From Oasisia sp. SBJ-2009 (lineage: Eukaryota > Annelida > Polychaeta > Sabellida > Siboglinidae), in NCBI GenBank assembly GCA_964017155.1, contig OZ024867.1, positions 26,735,109 to 26,799,108 on the forward strand: a stretch of 64,000 nt of DNA, written 5' to 3'. Below, in pieces: positions 9,897 to 22,130 of this stretch (position 1 is its first letter; every line of letters begins with the position of its first letter). Under the pieces are notes generated by a model, which worked only from the letters and a program-made list of their open reading frames with translations, was not told where the DNA came from and did no database searches. A program made the position numbers and the translations under genes.

Positions 9897-10925
9897 GAGA
9901 TAAGAGATAAGATAGCTTTATTGCCATGTGTTCACATTGTAGCTACAATAGAACATTGGAATGTGTAATGATATTGGTCGTCGTACTAGTACATTCACAT
10001 GACAATACATTCACATGCACCAAATGGTGATGATAAAATATACTACTTTAAATTAAATAAATGTATAAATAAGAACAATCACATAAAAAGGTCCAAATAT
10101 TTTTTTTCTTTATAACATCGATAACTAATTGATACGATCTAGTAGAAATGTTAGCTTAAAACGTAAAATATGAAATAAAATAATATGTAATAAATTATGA
10201 TAAAATATACACTAAAAACTCATGGGAAAGTGGAATGTGTGTTTGCTGCGGGTGGGAGAAAAATCACTTCTGTTTTGATATGGCTTGAATGGCTAAGGAG
10301 GAAAAGCTAGTACTAAAGAGGTTGATCCTGGTTTTGATGGATCTAAGTCGGCGACTAGATGGAAGAGATTCAAATAGGTCATGGGCAGGATGGGATGAAA
10401 CTTGAGAGATGAGAGTGGCTCTTCCTAACAGGCGCTGCTGATACAGTATTTCAAGACTGGGAAGGTCTCTGCCGATGATTCAGGAAGCAGTTTTCACACC
10501 TCTGTTTAATCTGAGCATTTCCTTCTGTGTAATCGACCCAAACCATACTGTGATAGAAAATATCACAATACTCTCAATTACAGCTCCAGATGTAAAAGTT
10601 GAGCATGACCTGTTTGGTAAAACCAGACGATCTTAACCTTCTTAAAAAGTACAGCTGCTGCTGAGCCTTTTTGACAATATATTAACAACATTTAGCTCCC
10701 ATTTAAGATTACTGGAGATTGTAGAACTGAGAAATTTGAAATGCTGAACAATTTCAACTGTCCTGCCATCGATCACAGGGAGAAAATTTATTTCTCCTAA
10801 AATCTACAATCATTTCTTTCATTTTATTTACATTAAGTTCCAGTTTGTTATCGTTGCACCAACTAATGAGTTTGTCACACAATAAGAGTTGATGTAGTAT
10901 TTGACCACTAAACAGGAACATTCAA
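9897..10925 (-). mobile_element. 3' part of a CR1/Rex1-like LINE, decayed
   Basis: Read on the minus strand, the segment starts near 10925 in the RT palm-thumb region (LLCDKLISWCNDNKLELNVN, then KEMIVDFRR). It goes on to VEIVQHFKFLSSTISSNLKW and a QQQLYFLRRLRSSGF block. Then come ITVWFGSITQKEMLRLNRGV, a GRDLPSLEILYQQRLL block, HPAHDLFESLPSSRRLR and a stop at 10264. Several one-base shifts and one stop (after the RGVKTAS segment) break it. A 3' UTR follows and ends in GGCAATAAAGCTATCTTATC with a short TTATC/TTATCTC tail near 9897-9915, as in CR1-group elements. Endonuclease and most of the RT are missing, so this is a typical 5'-truncated insertion. Confidence 0.75.
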
Positions 10926-11779
10926 TCAAGGCACTGACCAGGTCAAATTGAGTGGGGAAGAAGCCAATTCGCAAGGTAATTGATGGAGGTAATGTCCTAC
11001 TTCCACAGGTGTGGAGCAAATTCTGTGCATGCTCACGGTGGTTATAAAACGTCTTGCATTGTACGTACTCAACTGAGCACGCCGCCTTGAGTATATGCTT
11101 AACGGCGTTCTAATGAAGGAGCTGGTTTGACCAAGTGAGTGTTTTTTTCTAAAATAGATGCAGATGAAATTGAACTCTTTCATCGATGAAGGTAAGTATC
11201 CACGTAAACAAATACAGTGTTGCCTATTGTCATCTGCTAGCGGGAAGACGATTATAGTAGCATGATGTCAATAGAGCAGTGTGGTACAAGTAATAGTAGT
11301 GGCGAACTTGTGAACAGACGATCTAAACCGTGGGGGGAGGTTGAAGAGAAAACGTTAATAAAGAAGTTCTTCAAATGGAAAATGTTTTATTTGGAACCAT
11401 GAAGGGCTGCTGAACAAAGACTTGCCATCAACAGCGAACGGAAGGGTGACAAGAAGTTGACAATATACTGAGAGTGTATGTGTCATGTGAAACTGCAAGG
11501 TTTGACTAAACCAACCCCAGTACATGCGTGTCAAAATTGTTATTATAATAATGTTATAACACGTGAACTGCGTATAGTGTAATTGTTGTTATTATTATTA
11601 TTTAAAAAAATTAATATGATTAAATTAAGTATTACTATTAAGTACCATATGCATACATTCATTTATCAGTGTTATTATAGAATTAATTCCTAAGTTGATT
11701 ATTATGTTTTAATGACTAAAAATGTAATTGTTGTATTTATATCTTAATTTTTTTAAATGAATTATTACTGTGTTAATGT

Positions 11780-11784
<5 letters not shown>
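10926..11784. other. Unassigned spacer
   Basis: No recognisable gene. A KPWGEVEEKTLIKKFF-like stretch around 11330-11380 faintly recalls a SANT-like helix seen in some invertebrate transposon proteins, but it is followed by stops. From about 11530 the sequence is AT-rich. Confidence 0.4.

Positions 11785-11852
<68 letters not shown>
11785..11852. repeat. (TA)n microsatellite
   Basis: About 33 uninterrupted TA dinucleotides. Confidence 0.97.
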
Positions 11853-11853
<1 letters not shown>

Positions 11854-11877
11854 CCATAACATTTAAATATTATATTG

Positions 11878-12290
11878 TAGGCTTGGGCAAGGATTTTTCA
11901 CTCAAATTAACCATATTGCTGCATGACTTACACAAAGAAATATTAACCGTTGTGGAATACAATTTATATGCATAAAACGTCATTATGTTATTTCTTTGTA
12001 CAGCAAATTTCGTTCTTGTTCCTCAAATATGACGCGTTCAGTAGCATTTTAAAACGACCCCCTACTCAACAAAAATCGGCCTGTTGCGACACGCCGCCTG
12101 TGCTAAGATGCTATGTTGTTACGCTAGCGCGAGCGCCTCATCGCGTTTACCATCCGGGTGAAAATTTAAGCATACAATAGGCTTTCTTCTCAAAAGTTGC
12201 GCAGTGTCAATTTTTGACCAATTCAATCAGGATAAAGCTTATTTTAAAGAAAAATTATTGCTCTATCGATTGGTGATATACACTACGCTG
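11878..12290 (+). mobile_element. Truncated copy of the TAGGCTTGGGCAAGG element
   Basis: Starting at TAGGCTTGGGCAAGGATTTTTC, about 410 bp align collinearly with 14582-14970. Shared blocks include TCACTCAAATTAACCA, GTCATTATG, TTCAGTAGCATTT, TTTTTGACCAATTCAATCAG and the ATTGGTGATA block. Similarity is lost after about 12290 and no matching right terminus is found, so this is a 5' portion only. A (TA)n tract lies just upstream, as it does for the other copy. Confidence 0.7.
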
Positions 12291-13118
12291 AATGAATAAG
12301 AAATCGTCCGCTAAAACGCAACTAAACATGACAACTTATGTCATGGTCGTATTTCGTGAGCAACGTCGCCGTTCCGCATCAGATCGCGTAGTGTGTGGTA
12401 CCATTCGATCCGGCGTGAAATTTGCTATCCAGTACATATCATTTTATGAATATAACATTTTATTTGTCGGGGCGCATGCCTTTGAAAGCTGGTGGTACTT
12501 TTTCCCCGAGTCGCGACACTTCGATCGAGTCTTCGGCAGATCGCCGCACGCGTTAGTAGTAAGTCGCTAATGTTGTATTCCACGCGTATGTTAGCAATTT
12601 CTAAACATCACGGCACATAACGGCTACCAGTTGTCTCATGATCAACGTACTGCATTTTATTGATAATTTATAGCGAATAATTCGTCTATTTGCCTAGATA
12701 TCAACATCACGGTGGGCGCCAGGACTAGTCAATCTTTGTTGTGAGGGGTGTCAAGGAAGCTGTCGAAGCTCGCCGTTTACTTGAGAAACAATCTTTATGA
12801 ACATATTTTCCACGTTGTGTTGTTTTACTCGTATTATAGATGACAACTATTACAACTTTATTGTCCACACAACAGTAATTGGTACGAAATTCAGCATAAT
12901 GCGCCACTATTTCAGCTAGACCAACGACAAACATACGCCGCTGCAATGTCTGCGCCGTTGCGATAAAGCCGACTTTCTACTTGTATTCGCGCAACACATG
13001 GATTATTACATTTACAATGCCTTTGAAATAGTATACAACAATTTTATTATATAAAAAAAAGCAGAGACAAGAAATAACAAATCTTGGAGACGAATTGATC
13101 GATCTAGCGTCGTAATTT
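12291..13118. other. Unassigned sequence between repeats
   Basis: A 92-codon frame (12292-12570) and a 73-codon minus frame have no recognisable motif. Base composition is less AT-rich than the neighbours around 12300-12600. No gene is supported. Confidence 0.4.
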
Positions 13119-14222
13119 CATAACATTATAATAATAATAATAATAATAATAGTAACTTCTTTTGCGCCAATATCCTCGAAAATCAAGCTCAGTGGCGCGA
13201 CAAAACCAGGGGATTAATCAATCTCATAATCGAAAGCAATGCGTGAGTCGTCAACGGATGGATGGAAAAGCTAGGAGGCTAAGGAGGATAGGCAGCATTA
13301 AAGAGATAGGTTTTTAGATGTCGGCGGAATGAAACTATATTACCTTGTGATTTAACACTGGCAGGAAGCGAATTCCACACCGTTGGTGCGGCAACCGAGA
13401 AAGCTCGGGTCCCGGCTTTCGTTTTCACCCGAGGGATGTGAAGAGGGTTACTACTGGTTGAGCGTAGCTGTCTGGAATTTCTTGTTGGAGTTAGCATTGA
13501 ATTTAGATATGCTGGTTGTGTAGATGAGAGTGCTTGATAGGCTATTGTACACATTTTGAAAATGATGCGATAGTGCACAGGTAGCCAATGCAGTGATTTT
13601 AGAAGCGGCACTGAGCGAGAAAAACGTGGAGAACGCGTGACTACCCTTGCTAAACAATTTTGGACACGCTGAAGTTTGGCTATGTCCTTGTTTGCGGTAT
13701 TGTAAAGGAGGGAATTGCAGTAGTCGAGTCTGCTGCTTACTAGAGCTGTGGCGATGGTTTTAGCAACGGAAAGTGATAAAAACCGGCGGATACGGCGAAG
13801 ATCACGGATATGGTAAAAACAGCAACGGCATGTTTTCGAGATATGTTTTTTGAAATTGAAGTTTTCATCAAACGTTACTCCGAGATTTAAAACTGAGGTG
13901 GCTGGTGTGATACTCTGACTCAGAATATGTGTCGGGAAAAAGCCATTGAGTTTTGCCCGCTGCGTTGAGGTACCAATGATGAGAAATTCAGTCTTATCTG
14001 CATTTAGTTTTAATTTACTATTTTTCATCCAGAGGGAGACATCTTGGAGACAATCCCTGAGCTGGTTTAGGGAGCGACAAGTATCTGGTGTGGTCAGAGA
14101 AACATAGATTTGTGTGTCATCTGCATAAAGGTGATGATCCAGGTTATGACTCTGGATAACTGAGCTTAATGGTGTTGTGTACAGAGTGAAAAGCAACGGA
14201 CCCAAAACAGAACCCTGGGGGA
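13119..14222 (-). mobile_element. 5'-truncated L2/CR1-type LINE with intact 3' end
   Basis: On the minus strand the homology begins abruptly at 14222 with [12 protein letters not shown] and ends with a 3' UTR. That UTR holds a GCGCC...GGCGC inverted motif (about 13166-13200) and a (TTA)n tail at about 13126-13150, the usual 3' terminus of L2-like elements. The abrupt RT start is the product of incomplete reverse transcription. No target duplication is evident. Confidence 0.85.
13279..14222 (-). pseudogene. Reverse transcriptase C-terminal part (LINE ORF2)
   Basis: About 314 codons are open. They include [19 protein letters not shown], the catalytic [11 protein letters not shown], the KTEFLIIGT thumb motif, NLGVTFD, the [11 protein letters not shown] and [12 protein letters not shown] block, then [17 protein letters not shown] and [18 protein letters not shown] near the end, with a final [11 protein letters not shown]. 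All are hallmarks of CR1/L2-group ORF2 proteins, in which this part copies RNA primed at nicked chromosomal DNA. The endonuclease and the first RT blocks are absent. The frame is undamaged over its whole remaining length, suggesting a fairly recent insertion. Confidence 0.9.
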
Positions 14223-14473
14223 CAAAATAGTAGTTATAGTTTTTATATCTTTTTGTGTTATTATTATAATTACGTATGTTGTCAAATCATTTTGAAATTC
14301 ATTCACCCACATGATGCAATGTATTTCTGAATTTATAAATATTACATATAACAATATTTGTTATTAAACTGATTAGTAGTTCAATTTAACGCCAATTATT
14401 TTATTAATATATGTTATTATAATCTTATAATACTTTTATTACATTTGGTCATATATGACTACATATGTATTCA

Positions 14474-14477
<4 letters not shown>

Positions 14478-14530
<53 letters not shown>

Positions 14531-14534
14531 CTTA
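14478..14534. repeat. (TA)n microsatellite
   Basis: TA dinucleotides with two CATA-type interruptions. It precedes the second TAGGCTTGGGCAAGG element by about 50 bp. Confidence 0.9.
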
Positions 14535-14581
14535 TATACATATATACATATAGGAATATACTGCATTATCTTCATCTGATC

Positions 14582-16124
14582 TAGACTTGGGCAAGGATTG
14601 TTCACTGAAATTAACCACATTTCAGCTTGATCTACACATAATACTATTTATTTCTATGGAATAAAATTTATATATTTGAAAGCGTCATTATGGTATCCCT
14701 TCATACACCAAATTTCGATGCCATTAGTCCACGATTACGAATTCAGTAGCATTTCAAAAATATCTATTAATCTACGAAAAAAATGGCTGCTGCAACATGC
14801 TGCCAATGCTAAGCGAATGCATCCTTGCACGTAACATTAGGTCCAAAAATTAATCGTAAAATAGGCTTAATTCAAAAACGTCGCGCGGTGTGAGTTTTTG
14901 ACCAATTCAATCAGAATAAAGTTTATTTTGAAGATAAAGAATTGTTCTACGTATTGGTGATACACATGTCAGCAAAGGCTGTCCAGAGAATAACAAGAAC
15001 ATATTTGGCATGAACTCAGAACAACGAACACTCTCAAACAGATTTGAATATGATCAACATTGTAACAGATCAAACCTTTTGGTATGTTAAACATTTTTTT
15101 AATGACATTCTTTGCTATGTATGTAGTTGCACTTCTTTAATATGCAGTGACTATATTTTGTTCACTTTATGATAACAAGGGTATTTTGGAATAAGGCAAC
15201 CTATTTTCATTGTTTTCTCAGAATGCTGTTTTTATTGCGAGAACATAAAGTTGCCACACTCTTGTGAAATAAATATTGGGCATAACTGCACCAAATTTTG
15301 CAACTCAGTATGCAATAGGCATATCCAATGCATGAGTAAAATCTATATATATATATAGATATTTAATTATTTCTAAATTATAGATTAGTTAATTATGTCA
15401 ATATGTTACACAAAATAGAGAATTTTAGAAGAACTCTTATTTCACGTAAACAACACAATTATATGATTGATGTGATAATCATGCAGTAGATATACATAAC
15501 AACAATACCTGTGCTAAATTAAAAGTTTGTAACTTTATTACATGTTTGGCTAGAGCATGGCCAAAATATACGCAATTCTCACTGTCATGGCGGCCATATT
15601 GGATACCTAATTTGCATAATTTATGCAAAAAATGAGAAATAGCTCAATTCTATTGAAAACTAGTTACATGCTAAATTTGGTTGATCTGTGTTGAAAAGTA
15701 AAGATTTTTGGTTGAATCTATACTACCTACCTTGAAGTTTTGATATTTTCCCCTGAGGTAATCGGGGAAAAAAGTAAAACGTCATATAAGACCCAAACGA
15801 CATGACATGGCTGAATGAAACTTGTTTTACTATCCGAATATAATATGTATCTTTCACAAATTCATATTTTTATCGCTTTTAGTGACTTTTATCTATTTTG
15901 TGCTTGTCTCTTGCCAAATGTCAATTTGCTAAAATAACATATTTCCACATTTTCAATATGGCATATCTCTGGAAATATTAGTCATACCACTGTAATAATT
16001 TATGTCCATGTTGACAATGTTGTTGTCCTTGGATGCATGTAATATTGAGTTATTCTAGTAATAAGTTAAAAAGTTGTGTTAAGTCAAAAATTGCATTTTA
16101 TAATAAATTCCTTGCCCAGGCCTA
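14582..16124 (+). mobile_element. Non-autonomous DNA transposon with TAGRCYTGGGCAAGGA termini
   Basis: The left end TAGACTTGGGCAAGGA (14582) is inverted at the right end, where TCCTTGCCCAGGCCTA ends at 16124, giving a 1543-bp element. The first 400 bp repeat at 11878-12290. The interior has no open frame of note and contains AT-rich DNA with a CATATAAG stretch and short palindromes. If the outer TA is the target duplication it would fit Tc1/mariner-like integration. The flanks do not show an 8-bp duplication. Confidence 0.6.
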
Positions 16125-18271
16125 TATATTGGACATAATTTTAAAAACTGTTCACAGTGATCAACACACTAAAGGCAGAAACTGAGTGGCTAAGTAAAAA
16201 TGAAATTAAGGTTGTAAATGCTCTGAAAACTGTCAGTATCAGTGTCAGTGACAGTACATAATAACAGAACAGTTTAAAGAAGTTACCTTTTCAACACTTT
16301 TGAAACCCTTCCTTAAGATAATTATTATATGCAACATATTTTGTAGATTTACAAGTAATTACGTTACATACAGTGTGCACGTGCTGCCGTGTCATTTATT
16401 TGTTGTCATTCATAATGGAGGCGATAATAAGAAGTTTTGTCTAGTACGCAAGGTGCTATCATCCCAGCACAGAAAGCAAAAAAGAACCATGACAAATTTG
16501 AGACAACCACACATGTTGTTTTAGAAGATCAGAAAGCATGATGCCTGAAGGTAGCACTGAAAGTGAAATCAGCCCATAAATGTTCGTTAATGGTTTTGCC
16601 TTATGGCAATTGCTGTTTGTATGACAATTATTTTACGGTAAACTAAAAGGCACTTTAAAATGTTGCCTTTTTGTTGCAATGAATGGAAAAAAAATTCCAA
16701 TTACATACATGTCAACTGTATTACATAACATTTTTTTTATCAGTTTTATATAATAACTTGACATAATTGTTTATATCAATTATTATTATTTGTTAATGGT
16801 GTTTTGTGCAGGTGTGTTTTTATACCTTACATTAAAGTAAAACCAATACGTTACATTTGGATTTACCATATGAACACGAAGTGGAATGATAGAAAACATT
16901 GTCTAAGTATTAACATTATATGACACTTCATCTTGTTTTTACTTCCTTGTGTGAAGTCATTTTTTATGTGTGAATGCAATTTGTATGGGTGGGTGTGTTT
17001 TTTCTAGGTGCATCATGGTTGCCATGGCGACTATGCTGATGTGTTCATGAGCAATGTGACAAGTTACTTCAGGGCCGACTTCGATTGAGCTAGGCGAGTA
17101 ACATAGCTTCACTGCGATTTTTCACACCTTACGATGTTGCGTAGCTGTGCTTAGCGCTCCGATCGGAGGTAGGTCCTACATTTGCTCTCTTCTTGAATGT
17201 GATATTTTATAAAGATTCTGTTATGTACACGATTGCTAGTCATACGACTAAATCATTAATCAACGATTGCTTTATTCAAAATATTATATAATTCCTAATA
17301 TTCCGTTACACTAGATGATTTGGGATATTTGTTGCAAAATCCGGATTCTCAAAATAACTTAATATTGTGTCGTTGAATTTAATCCCTATTTCATACTCAA
17401 AAGTACTGTTGGTGCAATAATGAACACTGAACATTGAACCATCGATAAATTTCCAAAACAAAAATCCGACATATCCCATCTAGGGCTATTCATACCAAGG
17501 AAACCCGCTATTACCCATAGCCATATTGTTGGTATCACCAAGTGCCCCGCCGTGCACTTAGCAAACACCAGCGCGATTTGGTATTGTGACGTCACACGGG
17601 AACGTTGCTCGTTTAACACGTCAGGTGGCGCGTGGTTGAAAAGGAGGCTGAGACAGCACGCAGCCAGAAGCACCCGCCAAACCAGAAACAAGTTGCGTCC
17701 CTGCAGCGACTCTATGCGGCAGCTTAGTGCAATTCAACAGGAAGTTATGCAAACACGGGATTTTACAAAGGGATCAGTGCAGTTGAAATTATTATGTGAC
17801 GCGGCACGCCAAAACCAGTTAGGCGCTTTTTGGAAGGCACCTTTTGCGCTAAAGCCTAATTAGTCAGTATACTCTGAAATTGTTAAAAGTGGGGTACTTG
17901 CATAATCAGTCAACTAAATCATTCATCTCTCCATATTTTTTCATAACTATACTTCTACATAATCTGTGTTTGACCTATGTCTAAAAAACGATGTGCAAAC
18001 AATTCATTAAGATTACACATGGGTGGTTGCTATGTATTTGAACTGGAGAAGGTCCGTTTATCAAATCGATTTCTTTAGTTATTTTCTCGGATATGATATT
18101 CCACAAATGCGTGCCCTTCAAATGGAATATGTTTACCCACGAGTAAGATTAATGTTTATCTTGGCGTCATTTTAAAGCTATGAATATCATCTATTTAAAT
18201 AAATAATAATACAGAAATGTCAACGTGACTCGAAAAGCCTGGTTTTGTCATGCCACGTCACATATAATTTA
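16125..18271. other. Long stretch without a recognised gene
   Basis: Reading frames at 16300-16524, 17386-17691 (minus) and 17552-17863 are 74-103 codons long with no domain I know. A CRE-like TGACGTCA sits at 17587 in a GC-richer patch (17550-17660). The rest is AT-rich and looks non-coding. Confidence 0.45.
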
Positions 18272-20710
18272 TTAAAGGGAAAACAAAGTCAATGTTTGGA
18301 TCATATGGGATTAACAGAGTTAATAAAAAGTAACAACTTCCAACAACAATCATATTTTTAACGTCAGTGGTTTACCAGGAAAAAAATGTAAAACACATAG
18401 ACATAGAAAGTCTACAGACTACGCCATTTTAGAAACAAAATGACGTCAGAGAGTCGTCTTGGTCGGCGTGAACTGTGCATGCATATTATTATCTGTTACT
18501 TTCTAACCTAACCACGAAAACGACCGCCAACAGCCGCCAAACTTCTCCCCACATTTCTTACATACATATACATACACTACATTACAAAAAAATCACTTGT
18601 ATTCGTCTAACGAAGAAAATTCACAACAGAAACGCAAATCTTGGCGAACGGCAACTCGACAACTTCGACTACCGTAAACTCGCTATTATTAGTTAGCTTT
18701 ACACAAAATACCGCTAGATGGCGCGAATATTTATTAACCTTACTGCATTCGCACGCGCGAATTAGTTTTAATTAATTATAAATAATATAATAATACTTAG
18801 CTGCATCACTATGATCTGCAAAAAATGTTAAACGGCAAACTAAGGCAACGCTTTGGTGATATGGGTTGATAAAAAATAACAATTTAATATACAAATATAT
18901 AATTTTATTAGTTTATTTTATATAGCGCCAAATCCACAATTCTCTTCTCTTCTATTCAACATACTGTTATTAAAGTATATGCAATAATAAGAATGCTACC
19001 CACAGGTAATATTTAAAAATAAATATTAAAAATATATGTGTCTGCATAATTATCCAAAATTGCCTATTAGTTATAAAAGAAAAAGGAAATTACGTGTTTT
19101 TCAATGAAGTCACATTGTTTATTTTATCAATATTTCTATAAACATCCCGCGTGTACTGCGAGCATGCAAGCTTATATTACATAAGCGATGTTTTAACAAT
19201 AATAACTAAAACAATAACATGTTAATATTACTGTTTTTAAATCCCTCTTTTTCTACCACCATAATATTTCCCATATATTCATATTCCTTTTTGCATTTTA
19301 GTGATTTATTGTTCCGATAATTAATAAAGTGTCTTGTCCAAAAATAATAATTATTACATATCTGGTGGTGGAAATGTCATTCATGAGTAGAACAAATAGC
19401 TTCAGTAATATGTTCTTATGCATAATGGTTGTGTATGTGATGAATGAAAATTATTATTACGTCGTACTTATTTTACTACTTTAATTATTTATTACTATTA
19501 ACCATACTTTTATATTCATTTATTACAATTGTTGTTATGTAATTTGTATGTTTATTTATGACTGATAGGTCAGCTTAGTTAATGATATAGAAACATGTAT
19601 TTTCATTATTTATTTTTAAATAATATTATCTGTGGGTAGTTTTCTCTTTATTGTATTTTTAATAGCATTATTTTGTGAAGCGCCACAAACAATTATGGAT
19701 GTGGCGCTACATAAATAAAATATTATATTATAATAAAAAAAATTGTTTGTTTATTTAATATAGCGCCACATCCAATTTAAACTTGTTCATGGCGTTTTAC
19801 ATACATTAAAATGCTAAACAACAAATACACACCAGAAGAAAAAAACCATAAATATACTAGAAACATATATGAACAATTATAAAAATAAAATATCAATATA
19901 AAAATAATAAAACTTATAATTTCCTGCAAATCATAGTGATGATAATAATTAATTATTATTATTATATTATTTATAAGTAATTAAACTATTTCGCACGTGT
20001 GAAGTAAAACAATTAAATATTCGCAGTCAGAAACGTGGCGTCTAGCGGTATTTTGTGTAAAGCTTTTAAAAGCGATTTTACGGTACCGCTGGGCGGCCGA
20101 ACAAGTTGTACTCGAGGTCTTCGTTAGAGGAATGCAAGAGATTTTATTACATAACATAGTGTATGCATATGTATGTAAGATATGTGAGGAGAAGTTTGGC
20201 GGCTGTTGGTGGTCGTTTTGATGGTTAGGTCAATCAAATCGGGTCATCTAGGATCCGCGCTGTGTCTGTGACTGTCCAAACGAATCCACCGAACCACTGT
20301 TTCAGTTCTGCTCGATTCATAGGTTAACAAGAAGACATCTTACTGATACTGTCTTTCACTGTACTATTACTATAAGCGTTTGAGGAACAGTGTGGCATAT
20401 TGATGTCGCGATTTCGTTGTAAACCGACGTAAGGCAACTTTTAGCGTACCGCTTGGCTCTCTGTTATGACAGCTGAACCAGCAGACGACTCTCTGACGTA
20501 TTACTTTTGCAAACTGCTGGGTTGTGATTGGTTGCAAGGTCCAAGATGGGCCGGTTCATGGTGTCGGTGATTTAGCTAGATTTTCCCACTTTAAGACCAC
20601 TTTCTGAGGTAACCACTAAGGTGAAAAATTGGATTGTAGATGCAAATGATTAGCTAGTGTAAACTCTTTTAGGTGCATAACACTAAACTGTTGCCTTTTT
20701 TTCACTTTAA
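18272..20710 (+). mobile_element. TTAA-bounded non-autonomous DNA transposon, copy 2
   Basis: TTAA at 18272-18275 and 20707-20710 bound a 2431-bp element that starts AGGGAAAACAAAG and ends TTTTTTCACT. Its left flank (18276-18500), inverted arms (18505-18800 and about 19960-20230) and right flank (20231-20706) match copy 1 in the same order. An additional GCGCCACATCC...CATGGCG block at 19755-19800 is not present in copy 1. No coding region is visible. Confidence 0.75.
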
Positions 20711-20910
20711 ACGTAGATCATCAATTTGTTTTATAGACATAGAATATCACCCAGTGATTTAAACCCGACGCATTGCCGATGCCTTGGGTGGCGCCATTGA
20801 AGCCTGAGCCACACCATGTGTGATTACAGAGCTATTCATGCTAATAATTGTCATAAAAATGTTTTGTATTAGTAGGAACACTGTACAGTTGTAAATCGAA
20901 GCAGGAAAAG

Positions 20911-21284
20911 ATGGCGATGGAGGGGAAGTGGTTTGATTTGTGTTCTTTGGAAAAAAGTGAAAAGAGTGTTGTAGATCAAATTTCACAGTGCTCATCAGTT
21001 GTTGTGAAGAATCCTAGAAACTCATACGACATTTTTATTAATGCGTATTCGTACTTAACTCGCATGTAGAAAGTGCTAAGCATGTGAAAGATTGCCAGGC
21101 TGAGTGGCGAAAACACAAAGTCAAAGTTGACGGTCAAACAAAGATCGACAATCAGCGTCAGCTTCTGTTGAGCACCATTGGTGAAGCTGGTACCAAGCTC
21201 AAATCTAGACCAGTTATAAAACCAGAACGCCAGTCAACTTTATTTAACGTCGTCAAGAAAGTGACGCCAGCGCAGAAGAATTTG
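20911..21284 (+). pseudogene. Transposon-derived gene family copy A, exon 1
   Basis: The frame starts at ATG 20911 (MAMEGKWFDLCSLEKSEKSV) and continues to 21066. A one-base slip then leads into HVESAKHVKDCQAEWRKHKV, a KIDNQRQLLLSTIGEAGTKL segment and RQSTLFNVVKKVTPAQKNL, followed by GTATGT at 21285. The Cys-poor basic opening followed by an EAGxKLKSRP-xxxRQ-TLF linker recalls the N-terminal part of the multi-copy animal proteins whose C-terminal half carries the GKGPVDGIGG signature. That C-terminal half does occur downstream on the same strand. The assignment of this exon to the same gene is inference from order, strand and splice phase. Confidence 0.5.
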
Positions 21285-21896
21285 GTATGTATTTTTTAAA
21301 TGGTTATAATAATTAATAATATGAATTCTGGTCAAGTAATGATTTTTTCTCAAACATAATACAAGGTTACATTTTAAAATTACTTCAATTCTTTTAGTTA
21401 TGTTAATTGTCATGTTCTTGTAATGAATGAATACAATAAACCAAATACAAAAATAGTGATCGAATTATTTGCTTATATATGCTAGTGATTCATCAGAATG
21501 ACTCATTATTGCGAAACATGGCAACTGTGAAACACTGTCATCATTTTCAACATTTACATTTGTACACTTTCAAGGGTGAGGGGGGAGGTCAGAAAAAGTG
21601 TATGTTTTGTACACTTTGTACACATAATTATGGATGACCCCTAAGTAAGTTTAAATTTGTGCAATTATGATCAGCAGTAGGAATTAAATATTGATGGTTG
21701 TGTTTACAATTTGAATATTTCATGCCCACAACAATAAAATTGTAAGCTGCTTTAAATACACAAGTTTGATTAACTGAACGACATTTGACTTTCCAGCAAC
21801 ATTATGATTATAATGAGTGTTTAACACACCTCACTTTGCTCTACTAGAATCCTAATTAAGAGAAAAACATGATTATTGTATCAGATGATTTTGCAG

Positions 21897-22130
21897 ATTT
21901 TGGAAGTTGATTCCAGATTCGTAATTCCAGGTAATCCAATATCAGGAGCAAAGCAACCTCGCTTCCTGCTTCTTGTCAAGTCTCAGAGTCAAAATGACCA
22001 AGTGGACTTGGAAGAACTCATGCACCACCAGCCTGTGAACACCAGCGGGTTTTTCTCTAAGTTGAACAAAGCCAGAAACTGTGAAGAAAGTCGATTTGGC
22101 CTCCCAGTTTAAGAATCGCATCATGGTAGC
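21897..22130 (+). pseudogene. Copy A, exon 2, left of the hAT insertion
   Basis: An acceptor (TTTTGCAG, ending 21896) is followed by ILEVDSRFVIPGNPISGAKQ in the phase that exon 1 leaves open, so the intron 21285-21896 would be spliced in frame. I do not recognise the first 55 residues. Near 22070 a frame change brings in PETVKKVD, then ASQFKNRIM. This equals the IWSDGPSSQFKN motif of the family, with a small deletion that removes the IWSDG part. The Asp of that motif is a candidate catalytic residue, so this copy should be inactive. The exon is interrupted at 22130. Confidence 0.55.

Noticed and set aside
11320..11480. SANT-like helix KPWGEVEEKTLIKKFF as a transposon gene
   Set aside because: The similarity is limited to one helix and is followed by stops in every frame.
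17552..17863. 103-codon ORF in a GC-richer patch with a nearby TGACGTCA
   Set aside because: No recognisable domain, and an equally long frame lies on the opposite strand. A promoter call from one CRE-like octamer is not justified.
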